The position numbers and the translations under genes were made by a program. Positions 17,150 through 26,129 of a DNA stretch of 45,896 nt are shown in pieces. The first letter of the stretch is position 1, and each line of letters begins with the position of its first letter. The notes beneath the pieces were generated by a model, which worked only from the letters and a program-made list of their open reading frames with translations, did no database searches and was not told where the DNA came from. The DNA lies in assembly GCA_027859095.1 (NCBI GenBank), contig JAQIBN010000020.1:1-45896 (forward strand), written 5' to 3'. Origin of the DNA: Spirochaetia bacterium. GTDB lineage: Bacteria > Spirochaetota > Spirochaetia > B11-G9.

Positions 17150-18544
17150 TTAATCATCCATATCGTATTGTTTAAATAAATTCAGTATTGATTTCTGGGG
17201 ACCTTCAAAAATGAGTGTAATTCCTTTCTTTTTTAGTTTAGTGTACAAGTTTAGGAAACCTGCAATACTTTCTTTATCTATCTGTTTAACTTTTGAAAGG
17301 TCAATAATAATTTTTTCGGTTCGTCGTGATATCTCCACTCTTAATACCTGTTTCAGGTACTGCAGGTTTTGTATAGTTACTGTACCTTTTAATAAAAACT
17401 TACCCGGATTACTGGAATCCATTATCATACAGAATGGAGTAGGCCATTTTTTAGTTTTTTCCTTATCATTTCGGTTTTTCATTAACTGATCAAGCATTTC
17501 ATTTGTATCTCTCAATCTTTGAACAAGACCCTGGATCAGTTCCATAAACCAGCCCGGAACATTGTAAATATTATTATAAAACTCCCGGATATCTATTACA
17601 TATACTACACCCGGTTTCTCCGCTTTTACATTTGCAGACCTTACACCCTCTTTAATCAGGGACATTTCACCTATAACATCTCCTGCTTCTGCTTCTGCAA
17701 GGTGAATTTCTCCACCTGAGGATTTTCTGGATACTGTGAAATGTCCGGTTTTTACAACATACATAGTATTTTCAATATCACCCTGTTTGATAAGCAGTGA
17801 ACCCTGGTCTATTCTTTTAACTGGAATTTTTGTAGTTGTAATAATATCCTGTATTCCTTTTATTGACAGAACCTTGTCTCTAATAAGCTGAATGTTTTCA
17901 ATTTTAATATTTTGATCAGCAACATCAGAAGTTTGAGTAAGTTCGTAAAGATAAGTAATTCCTGCCTGATCAATATCAATTACATCAGAAAAATCCAGAA
18001 TTAAAGGTTTTACATTTTTTAGTTTTAGTTCACGGATTTTGGACTTAAGTAAATCAATGGAAGTTTCTGAAAGGTTTCCTTTTAGGTATAATCTTCCTGG
18101 ACGAATGTCAATATTGTATTCCATAGACAGAGTATCCACAGTTTGGATTTCAGATTTCCAGGGAATATCAGAATTTGAGTCTCTTACTATATAATTTCCA
18201 AGAAGTTCTGTAGTTTGACGAATTCTTCTTACTAATACCTTCGCAATACTAACAGCCCAATTTGAAAGCCCAAGTTCATCATTAATAAGAATATCAGGAG
18301 ATATGACACTGACCATTAAATCTCTTTCTGCAATAACAGTAGCAGATCTTGGAACTCCGGTAAGAAAAGACATCTCCCCTATATAATGACCTTTCCCTAA
18401 TTCAGTAAGAGTAATCATCTGGTCATTTTTATAAATTACCACCCGTACTGAACCTGATCGTATTATATACATCTCTCTGGAGGTATCGCCAAATTTGAAC
18501 AGAGTATCATCTTTTTGAAAACGAACTAATTTGTCTTTGCTCAT
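17150..18544 (-). CDS. cNMP-STAS-cNMP-STAS regulatory protein
   Basis: A 464-residue soluble regulatory protein with a tandem design. Residues about 1-120 form a cyclic-nucleotide-binding domain (GHYIGEMSFLTGVPRSATVIAE carries the phosphate-binding cassette). A STAS-like domain follows at 160-235 (KPLILDFSDVIDIDQAGITYLYEL). A second cNMP domain lies at about 240-345 (AGDVIGEMSLIKEGVRSANVKAE), and a second STAS-like domain at 365-464 (KIIIDLSKVKQIDKESIAGFLNLY). Neither STAS copy has a Ser at the usual phosphorylation site (DQAG, DKES), so it may act as a ligand-dependent scaffold. No HTH, membrane or enzymatic domain is seen. Cotranscription with the U32 gene gives no clear functional link. 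Confidence 0.82.
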   Translation of the reverse strand: MSKDKLVRFQKDDTLFKFGDTSREMYIIRSGSVRVVIYKNDQMITLTELGKGHYIGEMSFLTGVPRSATVIAERDLMVSVISPDILINDELGLSNWAVSIAKVLVRRIRQTTELLGNYIVRDSNSDIPWKSEIQTVDTLSMEYNIDIRPGRLYLKGNLSETSIDLLKSKIRELKLKNVKPLILDFSDVIDIDQAGITYLYELTQTSDVADQNIKIENIQLIRDKVLSIKGIQDIITTTKIPVKRIDQGSLLIKQGDIENTMYVVKTGHFTVSRKSSGGEIHLAEAEAGDVIGEMSLIKEGVRSANVKAEKPGVVYVIDIREFYNNIYNVPGWFMELIQGLVQRLRDTNEMLDQLMKNRNDKEKTKKWPTPFCMIMDSSNPGKFLLKGTVTIQNLQYLKQVLRVEISRRTEKIIIDLSKVKQIDKESIAGFLNLYTKLKKKGITLIFEGPQKSILNLFKQYDMDD

Positions 18545-18669
18545 TGCAGCCCTTCCTTTATTTTAAGAAACTGAATGGGAGTGATTTCAGCATCTTCTTA
18601 TTATGGTTTAATTAATCATTTTCCACAATAATAAGAATAGAGGTTTTTTTGAGGTACCAAATAATATTA

Positions 18670-18697
18670 TTGACAAATATAATCTAAACTATAGAAT
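18670..18697 (+). promoter_or_regulatory. Putative sigma-70 promoter for dihydrolipoyl dehydrogenase
   Basis: TTGACA (18670-18675) and TAGAAT (18692-18697) are 16 bases apart, 19 bases before the ATG. A GGGGGA ribosome site lies at 18708-18713. The region is divergent from the cNMP-STAS gene. Confidence 0.55.
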
Positions 18698-18715
18698 AGG
18701 CACCATTGGGGGATA

Positions 18716-20056
18716 ATGATGTACGATTTAATTATACTTGGAGCAGGCCCCGGAGGGTATGTAGCCGCAGAAAGAGCTGGTGAGAGAGGTAAAAAAGTTC
18801 TTTTAATTGAAAAAGCGGAAATAGGTGGTGTATGTCTGAACGAAGGTTGCATTCCCACAAAAACTCTATTAAATTCTGCAAAACACTATTCCCATGCACT
18901 GGATTCAAAAATGTTTGGTGTTCATACAGAAAATGCTACCTTTAATCTTGAAGAAGCCCAAATATGGAAAAATAAAGTAATAGATACTAACCGAAAAGGT
19001 ATTTTATATCTGATGGATAAATATAAAGTTGAAATAGTAAAGGGTACTGGTGTTTTTAACAATAACGGGACTATTCAGGTTGGAGATACCAGCTACTCAG
19101 GAAAGGATATTATTATTGCTACAGGGTCTTCACCATTTATGCCTCCCATTCCTGGTGCTGATTCCTCTTCTGTTTTAGACAGTACTGACCTCCTTGAAAT
19201 TACAAAAGTGCCTTCAAGTCTTGTTGTTATTGGTGGTGGTGTAATTGGTTTGGAATTTGCATCATTCTTCTCAATGCTGGGCGTTAAGGTTGATATTATA
19301 GAGATGATGGATGAGATTGCTCCTTTTATGGAACCGGAATTTGCAAAAAATATGCGGCGTGCTATGAAAAAGGTGAAATTCCATCTTGGGTCAAAAGTGG
19401 AGTCTATTGACGGAAACAAAGTTAATTTTACTAAAAAAGGCAAAGATTTATCTATAGAAGCTGAAGCTATTCTTATGGCAGTTGGAAGAAAACCCAATAT
19501 TACAGGAATTGGTCTTGAAAATTTGGATATTGAGATGAGCAGAACAGGAATTGTAGTGAATGAAAAAATGGCTACATCCAAACCAGGTATTTATGCTATA
19601 GGTGATGTTATTGGTAAATCTCTTTTTGCTCATTCTGCATCCAGAATGGCAGAGGTAGTTGTTAATACCATATGTGGAGACGAGGACAGTCTTGATTATG
19701 ATATTGTCCCCTGGGCAGTATATACTCACCCGGAAGCAGCTTCCTGCGGCCTAACAGAGGATGAAGCAGTAAAGCGTAATATTAATATAAAAACTGCTAC
19801 TCTTCAAATGAGAATAAGTGCAAGATACTTTGCAGAGAATGGTATGACCCCTGGTCTTTGTAAAGTTGTTGTCGACGGAGATACTGATAAAATTATTGGT
19901 ATACATTTACTAGGTTCTCCCTGTTCTGAGATGATATTTGGAGCAGCTCTAATAATGCAGTCCGGCATGACAACTTTGGATATCAAACATACAATTTTTC
20001 CTCATCCCAGTGTCTCTGAAGTGATAAGAGAGACTGTTTTGGCGATTGAACAGTGA
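18716..20056 (+). CDS. lpdA: Dihydrolipoyl dehydrogenase
   Basis: Re-oxidises the dihydrolipoyl groups of 2-oxoacid dehydrogenases or the glycine cleavage system with NAD+. In its 446 residues it shows the FAD motif LIILGAGPGGYVAAERA, the redox disulphide GGVCLNEGCIPTK near residue 40, the NAD motif VVIGGGVIGLEFASFF near residue 168, the second FAD motif GIYAIGDVIG, and the C-terminal dimer/base motif FPHPSVSE. All active-site elements are present. Two adjacent ATGs (18716, 18719) are both possible. No E1/E2 or glycine-cleavage genes lie nearby, so the complex it serves is encoded elsewhere. A bacteriohemerythrin gene follows after 50 bases. Confidence 0.93.
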   Translation: MMYDLIILGAGPGGYVAAERAGERGKKVLLIEKAEIGGVCLNEGCIPTKTLLNSAKHYSHALDSKMFGVHTENATFNLEEAQIWKNKVIDTNRKGILYLMDKYKVEIVKGTGVFNNNGTIQVGDTSYSGKDIIIATGSSPFMPPIPGADSSSVLDSTDLLEITKVPSSLVVIGGGVIGLEFASFFSMLGVKVDIIEMMDEIAPFMEPEFAKNMRRAMKKVKFHLGSKVESIDGNKVNFTKKGKDLSIEAEAILMAVGRKPNITGIGLENLDIEMSRTGIVVNEKMATSKPGIYAIGDVIGKSLFAHSASRMAEVVVNTICGDEDSLDYDIVPWAVYTHPEAASCGLTEDEAVKRNINIKTATLQMRISARYFAENGMTPGLCKVVVDGDTDKIIGIHLLGSPCSEMIFGAALIMQSGMTTLDIKHTIFPHPSVSEVIRETVLAIEQ

Positions 20057-20106
20057 TCAGTTAATAGTTAGCAGTTGGAATAGTGTTTTGGATAAGGGGA
20101 AATTAT

Positions 20107-20496
20107 ATGAGTCAATATTTTGAATGGAAATCAGATTATGAAACTGGTGATTCTACTGTCGATGAGCAGCATCAGTATTTATTTAAACTTGCAAACAGAA
20201 TAAAGTCTTCAGGAGCTTCTGAGTGTAAGCCCATTATTATGGAACTATATCAGTATACCAGGGTACATTTTAAAGCAGAAGAAGAGATAATGGCAGAATT
20301 TAAATACCCTGCACTGGATGATCACAAAAAATTGCATGTAAATCTAATTTCTACATTGAATAATCTTTCAGATAATTATGTTGAAACTAAAAATTCCAGA
20401 GATGATCTGTTAGCAATTTTCGGAAACTGGATTATTAATCATATTTTAAATGAAGATCTGAGGTTTGCAAATTTTGTAGCTTCATTGGAGGATTAA
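20107..20496 (+). CDS. Bacteriohemerythrin
   Basis: A 129-residue oxygen-binding di-iron protein. The ligand pattern is kept: His in the VDEQHQYLF helix, HFKAEEEIM, DDHKKLH and the closing NHILNEDLRFANF. The start is ATG at 20107 (MSQYFEWKSDYETGD) with a GGGGAAA site; an in-frame upstream ATG at 20083 would add a poorly conserved MFWIRGNY. In anaerobes such proteins buffer or sense oxygen. The same gene pair, hemerythrin followed by a convergent SBP-PAS sensor gene, recurs at 27.4-29.2 kb, where only the last 35 codons of the hemerythrin remain. Confidence 0.92.
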   Translation: MSQYFEWKSDYETGDSTVDEQHQYLFKLANRIKSSGASECKPIIMELYQYTRVHFKAEEEIMAEFKYPALDDHKKLHVNLISTLNNLSDNYVETKNSRDDLLAIFGNWIINHILNEDLRFANFVASLED

Positions 20497-20547
20497 GTTA
20501 TTTTATTTCTACTATGAAAGAGTAACTCTCGAAAATTCTATTCATGA

Positions 20548-21935
20548 CTATCTGTTACCAGTTTCCAGCTCCTTCACCTTGTCCCTGAGTTCCTTTATCC
20601 TGAACTCACGGTCTACAAATAGTTTATTATAATCTTCCAGTTCTTTATTTTTCAACAGCAATATCGCTGTACGTTCTTTCACAAGATCTTCGAGATTTTC
20701 ACGATGTAGACGAAGTTCTTCCATTTCCAGCCTGCGTTCGGTGATATCTGTTGTTGCAAGCAGTGCTCTTTCCTTGTTAATCTGATCTTTATCAATTACT
20801 AATTTTAAATAAATAAACCTATGTTCTCCTTTAATGTCTTTACTTCAGATTCGGATTCAAATTCCAGCTTTCCCGAAGCAAGAGTAATAAGTTCTTTCTT
20901 AAATATGTCAAAGGATTTTTCAGTGAATGTTGCTTCAAGATTAGCAATAAGATCCTTTTTGTTTTTGGCTTGATGTAATTTAAGAGCTGCTAAATTGACA
21001 TCTATAATTTTTATTTTCTGGGTACAGGATTTATGTTCTTCTTTGTTTTGTTCAAAGTAAGCTTTAAAATCTGTTATACCTTTTCCTTTGAGCTCGTCCA
21101 AATAAGAAAACAGTTGACTAAAATCTTCTTCCCAAAGAGCAATCGGGGAATTATTAAAAAGAGTCTGATACCTGGTGTTGCTTAAAAACAGATCTTCTTC
21201 CACCATCCTGCGTCTGACAATATCCTGTTCAAGGAGTCTTGTTTTTTGATTTACCTGAAACTTCAAAAATCGACTTAGAGTTATAAAAATAATTGCAATT
21301 ATGAATATAATCACCAGAGCCATTATTAACCAGGTTGGTAGAAAATACATTGGTTTATCACCACCAAGGTATTTTTCCATTGATTTATAATATACTGATG
21401 TATTATTACTTTTTATTTCCAGCAAATGGGTGTCTATTCTTTCAACTAATTGGGCTGATAGTTTAGAACCCTTCGGTAGGGCAAACTGCATACGCAAGGG
21501 TTGGAATATTATAGGTGCTCTTTCAATACTGAAATTACTTTCATACAAATGTCCGAAATCTTTGTTCGTAATTGCAGCAAATATCTCTCTATTCTGCAAA
21601 GCCTCGAAAACCTGATTGTAGTCTTCCATCTCAACTATTTCACAATCCAGTTCAAAACTGCTAATTATATCTCTCAATCCATCAGGGCCTTCAATATTTA
21701 TGCTTCCCTTCAGGCCTGCTATTTTTTTGCCGTTCAGATCAAGGATTGTGTCAATATTAATTCCCTTATAGGTATATAATCTTGACCAGCTTAGAAGAAC
21801 TGCTTCTTTATTAAATAGAAAATCTTTTTCTCTCTCAGGGGATACTCCGGTATCTACCATAAGATTTATATCAGCATTTTTCAGTCGTTGTATACACTGA
21901 TCCCAGCTTCCTTCAACCCATTCAATTTTCCAGTT
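20548..21935 (-). pseudogene. Broken SBP_bac_3-TM-PAS-coiled-coil sensor (paralogue of 27671-29236)
   Basis: This remnant aligns along its length with the intact sensor at 27671-29236. The 5' part (signal peptide and first about 60 residues) is missing. The frame begins at NWKIEWVEGSWDQ, fused by a deletion to the end of the response-regulator gene upstream. An open stretch (20805-21860) covers most of the solute-binding domain, the TM helix (PTWLIMALVIIFIIAIIFITL) and the PAS region. At about 20828, where the minus strand reads TTAAAGGAGAAC and the paralogue implies GGG, one base is missing and the frame shifts. The coiled coil continues in the new frame to KELETGNR and a stop at 20548. It cannot make a full sensor. 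Confidence 0.85.
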
Positions 21936-22908
21936 GAACTGTACGCTCTATTACAAGATCCTCAAGACTATCCTTGTATTTCTTAAGTTCCTCCTCAGCC
22001 TTCTTTATTTCGGTAATATCCATAATATTTCCAACCACGCCAATAATGTTACCATTTTCCTTTACCGGTTTGCCTGAGGTCCTTATCCATTTCATGTTTC
22101 CCTTAAAGGTTGTAAAGGGGAATTCCATGTCATAGGATATCCCCTTTTCCGCGCAGCTTTGAAAGGCATCCATAATTACCTGGAGGTCCTTTTCAGCGTA
22201 GCATTCAACTCCCCGTTCCATGTGCTCTGTTGAGCCTGGTTTTATTTCATAAAAATCAGCTTCGTGTATACGATAGGTTTCTTCTGTCCAGAACATAGTC
22301 CTCTCGTTTATATCCCATCTCCAGCCGCCAGCTTTTGTAATTTTTTGAGTAGCGTTAAGCAGGTCTTCGCTCTTCTTTAAGGTTTCCAATAGCTGAATGT
22401 TCTCTGTATTCTCCTTTTCAAGATCCAGCATCTTCTGTTCAAGCTTGTTTACGAGCCTTTCATTGAAGAGTTTGAACACCTCTTTTTCATTGCAAATGAT
22501 ATTTTTAGGTTCAGGCAGTGTTCCTTTTTCGTGCGCATTCAAAACATCTCTTATTATTTCCAGAAATTTATCCGGTTCCTGAGGTTTGACAATAAATCTT
22601 ATTGCCCCCAGACTTAGAACAAACTCTTCATCTTTTTTGCTGGTGTATGTTGCTGTATAAAAAATAAATGGAATGCTCTTTAAAAATTCATCTTTCTTTA
22701 TTTGCATACAAAGCTGAAAACCATCCATAACCGGCATTAATATATCTGAGATAATAAAATCCGGTTTCAGAGTTCTAGCGGATTCAAGAGCTTCCTTTCC
22801 ATTTGAAGCTTCCTGTACAGTATGATTTATGCTTTCAATTAACTTTCGAAGAAGCAGTCTGTTCTCCTTGATGTCATCCACAACAAGAATTAAATATTTT
22901 TTGCCCAT
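21922..22908 (-). CDS. Response regulator with PAS domain, 3' truncated
   Basis: A 328-residue cytoplasmic protein. Residues 1-125 form a REC domain (LVVDDIKENRLL, phosphoacceptor Asp in FIISDILMP, and VKPQEPDKF). Residues about 190-310 form a PAS/PAC domain, GGWRWDINERTMFWTEETYRIHE through KWIRTSGKPV and NIMDITEIKKAEEE. The C-terminal coiled coil stops abruptly at ERTVQLEN, where a deletion joins it to the middle of the next sensor gene. In related proteins here that coil continues for about 45 more residues. It overlaps the preceding REC gene by 19 bases. A GGAG site precedes ATG 22908. The REC and PAS domains themselves are complete. Confidence 0.82.
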   Translation of the reverse strand: MGKKYLILVVDDIKENRLLLRKLIESINHTVQEASNGKEALESARTLKPDFIISDILMPVMDGFQLCMQIKKDEFLKSIPFIFYTATYTSKKDEEFVLSLGAIRFIVKPQEPDKFLEIIRDVLNAHEKGTLPEPKNIICNEKEVFKLFNERLVNKLEQKMLDLEKENTENIQLLETLKKSEDLLNATQKITKAGGWRWDINERTMFWTEETYRIHEADFYEIKPGSTEHMERGVECYAEKDLQVIMDAFQSCAEKGISYDMEFPFTTFKGNMKWIRTSGKPVKENGNIIGVVGNIMDITEIKKAEEELKKYKDSLEDLVIERTVQLEN

Positions 22909-23261
22909 ATTGTTTTTATCTCCTTCATTATTGTATAAGGGTCGATCGGCTTTTCGAGATAAGCTGTAAAACCTTCCTTTAAGTATTTTTCTCTGTCCCC
23001 AGCCATAGCGTAGGAAGTAATTGCAATGATGGTTATTTTTCTGTCATTTCCGGATTTACGTATTCTACGCGTAGCTTCCAGACCATCAATTCCCGGAAGT
23101 TTAATGTCCATAAGAATAAGGTCAGGTTTTTCCTCTTCCGTCAGGCGTACTCCTTCCTCTCCTGTTTCTGCTTTGATAACTTCATATCCCTCATTTAACA
23201 GTAATTTTGTTATTAACCTCATGTTATTTCTGTCATCTTCAACGACTAAAACCCTTTCCAT
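22890..23261 (-). CDS. Single-domain response regulator (CheY/DivK-like)
   Basis: A 123-residue stand-alone receiver. The acidic pocket is VEDDRNN, the phosphoacceptor lies in LILMDIKLPGIDGLE, the conserved Thr/Ser in AITSYAM and the Lys in YLEKPID. The Y-A-M-A-G-D-R-E-K-Y-L run is typical of receivers linked to hybrid kinases. It lies directly downstream of the broken MASE3 histidine kinase, its probable partner, and overlaps the next regulator by 19 bases. GGAGG precedes the ATG. Confidence 0.92.
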   Translation of the reverse strand: MERVLVVEDDRNNMRLITKLLLNEGYEVIKAETGEEGVRLTEEEKPDLILMDIKLPGIDGLEATRRIRKSGNDRKITIIAITSYAMAGDREKYLKEGFTAYLEKPIDPYTIMKEIKTIWAKNI

Positions 23262-23262
23262 G

Positions 23263-24436
23263 TTAAACCTCCAGCTGCTTTTCCCTTATATTTAAAGGAA
23301 TTTCCATTGTAAAGGTGCTGCCCTTTCCATAGATACTTTCAACATATATCTTACCATTAAATACGCTGGTAATAATTTTTTTTGTCAAATAAAGTCCAAG
23401 TCCGGTGCCTAAGGTAGTTTCCTTAATCGGTGAATCCAGCCGGATAAAAGAATTAAACAATTTCCAGATCTTTACCCGCTTCTTCATCAATTTTTCCGGA
23501 AATTCCCTGACGGATTAATCCTGTAAATCCAATTATAGAGTTTAGGGGAGTTCTGAGCTCATGGCTCATGCTGGCAGTGAACATAGATTTAAGACGGTCC
23601 AGCTCCAACAAATGCTCATTGGCAGTTAGCAGCTTATCTTCACTTTGTTTAAGATTCCTGAAAATGAGATCATAAGGTTTTATGAGCGCTATTACAATTA
23701 TGGCTCTGTACATAAGATAAAAGGCAATGCACTTAAAAAAATGTCCAAGCATATTTGCAAATCCAAATACACTTACATATGCAGTAAAAGATATTTCAGA
23801 AAAGATCAGCAGTATTATCGAAGCTGCAATTAAAAAAAAGATATTCTTAGAAAAGTTCTCCCGGTGTAAATATAAAAAGTAAATCGAAACAGCCATCATA
23901 AAGGATATAACATACTCACTGGCGATTTTAAAATTTGTCAATCCTTTTCCTTCAATGAAGCAATCAGGGAATATCCTCCAGTAAAAAATTGAGGCAATAA
24001 GTATGGATAATACTATTGAATAGATGGAAAGTACAAAATAGATATTGAGTTTGTTTTTAAGCTTACTATAGAATGATAATGATGCAGCAATAAGAGAAAT
24101 GCTCTGTAAGTAACGTGCAGCGATCCAGAACTGAGTTGGCAAATTGGCATCAAATTCTGTGAAAACACCCATACCCTTGTATGCCAGAGTATGCAACAGG
24201 TCTATTAATGCAATAAATATAAAAGAGACACCCGTTATAAGAAGAAAACTATTATCTATTTTATACCTTAAAATCCATACAATCATAAATATACAAATAG
24301 CAACAGCAATACTGAAAATTTCGACAAGACTGTGGAAGAGTAGGTAGCTGTATAGGCTCGAGGCATAGAGGCCTGTTATAATAAGCACTACAGTCAATAC
24401 TTCTTTATAAGAGTTAGATATTAAACTCTTTTTCAT
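23263..24436 (-). pseudogene. MASE3 membrane histidine kinase with internal deletion and frameshift
   Basis: The first frame (24436 to 23453, 327 residues) has about seven membrane helices matching a MASE3 sensor, with the LLHTLAYKGMGVF segment. HisKA follows, SMSHELRTPLNSIIGFTGLI, and the frame ends at AGKDLEIV-stop. The ATPase core resumes in another frame at KLFNSFIRLDSPIKETTLGTGLGLYL and runs to IREKQLEV at 23263. The N, D and F boxes are missing, roughly 100 residues. The join is TGGAAATTGTTTAAT on the minus strand (23452-23466); both sides would naturally carry TGGAAATTGTT. No functional kinase can be made from it. Confidence 0.85.
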
Positions 24437-24567
24437 GCTATTATCTCCATTGAATCTCTCTTGATTTAAATTCCATGAAAAACTGGCTAAGCTGATTTTT
24501 AGTAATTAACCGCAATAGTTCAACATTTACATATTCAACCCATATCTCATTTCTTTCAACTTTTTTT

Positions 24568-24990
24568 CTACATATTCATTTTGGGATTCTTTTTATAGTA
24601 ATCGAGAAATTCTCCGGGAGAAAATACCAAAATTCCATGCCGGCATTTTCCAGGGAAGTGTTTTAAATTACCAGTAACAAGGCAATCAACCCTCGCAGAA
24701 ATTGCCACTTCCATAAATGGATCATCGTCTGGATCCGGAAGCGATTCCGATAACGGAATTGAAGAGTGTTTTTCGGCTGTATTCTCTATATATTCAATAA
24801 TAATATCTGTCATATCTGTATTTATATCAAATTTCGGACGATAAAGGACATCCTGGTACTCAAAGATAATTCGTGCATCAATACAAAGTGTCAACTCATC
24901 ACTTGTCAGCATTCTCACGATCTTGCCGCATGTTCCAAAAGGTGTCAGCATTCCGGAAACAAGTACATTGGTATCGAGAACTATCCTCAT
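24568..24990 (-). CDS. PIN-domain toxin
   Basis: A 140-residue PIN-domain ribonuclease of the COG1569 type. The acidic active site shows in RIVLDTNVLVSGM (Asp near residue 5), the Glu in RIIFEYQDVL, the DPDDDPFMEVAISA acidic cluster and the TGNLKHF segment. Such toxins cleave RNA and are held in check by the partner antitoxin, whose gene overlaps by ATGA (24987-24990). All catalytic acidic residues are present, so the gene is probably functional. Confidence 0.87.
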   Translation of the reverse strand: MRIVLDTNVLVSGMLTPFGTCGKIVRMLTSDELTLCIDARIIFEYQDVLYRPKFDINTDMTDIIIEYIENTAEKHSSIPLSESLPDPDDDPFMEVAISARVDCLVTGNLKHFPGKCRHGILVFSPGEFLDYYKKNPKMNM

Positions 24991-25283
24991 ATTCTACGTT
25001 TTTGGCGCGCCCGGCGAGTTTTATTTATCTCCGAGTCAATTTGCTCTATAGAAATCCTGTCATTTCCTTTTTTCATCGATTCTTTCTGGATTGAGACAAT
25101 GGCCTGAGTGGCTCTTACTTGCCTCCAAGTGGCCAGAGAACTTTCAACGGTTCCCTCATCAACCGACGAAATAACAGCTATGGGTCTGCCATTATTTGTT
25201 ATCACCATCTCCCTTTCCAATGGGAGTTCCTGCCATACCTGTGCCGATTTAGATCGAAGATCACGTATACTAAGAAATTTCAT
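24987..25283 (-). CDS. Phd/YefM-family antitoxin
   Basis: A 98-residue antitoxin. The N-terminal Phd fold is clear: MKFLSIRDLRSKSAQVWQEL, then REMVITNNGRPIAVISSV. The C-terminal half is charged (KKGNDRISIEQIDSEINKTRRARQKRR) and should wrap the toxin. It precedes the PIN toxin with a four-base overlap, the usual order. The operator/promoter lies immediately upstream. GGAGG sits 6 bases before the ATG. Confidence 0.9.
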   Translation of the reverse strand: MKFLSIRDLRSKSAQVWQELPLEREMVITNNGRPIAVISSVDEGTVESSLATWRQVRATQAIVSIQKESMKKGNDRISIEQIDSEINKTRRARQKRRI

Positions 25284-25296
25284 TATTTACCTCCAC

Positions 25297-25335
25297 TGTT
25301 ACACAATAATATACACAATTGTGTTACAATGTCAA
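25297..25335 (-). promoter_or_regulatory. Promoter and palindromic operator of the Phd/PIN pair
   Basis: On the minus strand TTGACA (25335-25330) and TATATT (25313-25308) are 16 bases apart. Over them lie a perfect 12-bp palindrome ACACAATTGTGT (25313-25324) and two flanking 11-bp inverted half-sites, TGTTACACAAT (25297-25307) and ATTGTGTTACA (25318-25328), which match at 10 of 11 positions as inverted repeats. This is the layout expected for autorepression by the antitoxin-toxin complex. Confidence 0.72.
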
Positions 25336-25817
25336 ATATTGGATCAACGCTAACTTTATTCCTATGGAATCACTCATTGCATTAAAGGTTGTTGTCCAAA
25401 GCAATAAATCTTCCTAAAGATTTGATTCTACTTAGGTCAATTATTATTCTCCCCCCCCCTTGTGCTTTAAATCCATTAGTTCTATTCTTAGTGATAGGAA
25501 GCGGCTTTTTAGGGGAATAGGGCGTAGATTCCCGAATTAAAATAGCGTAAAAGTTGGAATAATGCCGAATTAAATACTAAGACCTAAACTGAGCGATTCC
25601 AGCAATTTGGCGTAGTATGTTTACTTTCTTTCAAATCTGCCATGTATTTCAGGAATTATCATACAGCAAGCAGAATTTATCGATTCGGAACAAAGTAGAT
25701 TAAATATTTTTATGATTTTATAGCTGAAATTGTCAATTTCTAATTCCAGGAAAACAAATCTTGCTTGTGAATTTAAACTGAGCATTTAATTTTGTTTGAA
25801 AACTTTCAGATAAAAAT
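25336..25817. other. Non-coding stretch between toxin-antitoxin promoter and transposase remnant
   Basis: No convincing gene was found in these 480 bases. Visible features are a run of nine C (25451-25459), unusual in this AT-rich DNA, and a small hairpin GGGAAT-N9-ATTCCC (25513-25533). It may include decayed mobile-element sequence, but no protein similarity could be read in either direction. Confidence 0.4.
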
Positions 25818-26123
25818 TTATCCGGCCGGTTGGGGTCGTATTCGATTTACAAGGATCCTTTTATTCCACAATTCTGTAAAATTTAGAGAAGCATTTATTG
25901 CCTTGGAAATATTCAGAATTTTGCTTCCACCCCTACTTGTGATTTTCCCTGCGATATCAATAACCTTTCTTCTGAAAGTCTGTGCATACCAGGTTGCAGG
26001 AATTGTTTTACTATTCATATCGTATTTGAAAGCTTCAAATAAAAGAAATGAGATAGCCATAAGATAATAATATGCAGCATTGGAGGTGAATCGTTTAAAA
26101 GGAATATGCTCTGTTCCAAAATT
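25818..26123 (-). pseudogene. Transposase C-terminal remnant (IS1380/IS4-like DDE)
   Basis: The minus strand reads EHIPFKRFTSNAAYYYLMAISFLLFEAF, then TFRRKVIDIAGKITSRGGSKILNISKA. This resembles the C-terminus of IS1380/IS4-type DDE transposases, with the typical NAAYYYL...LYE.FK and RR..F.IAGKI..R pattern. The N-terminal and catalytic regions are absent. In-frame stops occur just upstream, next to an AGGGACGGAGG repeat at 26132. An ORF on the plus strand over the same bases is its antisense shadow. Family assignment is tentative. Confidence 0.5.
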
Positions 26124-26129
26124 TTAATA

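Noticed and set aside
19093-19581. 162-codon minus-strand ORF inside lpdA
   Set aside because: Antisense shadow of a fully conserved dihydrolipoyl dehydrogenase gene with no ribosome site or family motif.
25451-25459. Run of nine C as a phase-variation tract
   Set aside because: No promoter or reading frame is attached to it; it could also be a sequencing-length error.
25792-26067. Plus-strand 91-residue hydrophobic ORF that looks like a membrane protein
   Set aside because: It is antisense to the transposase-like frame at 25818-26123, which has family-type residues. The hydrophobic run is a by-product of that coding strand.
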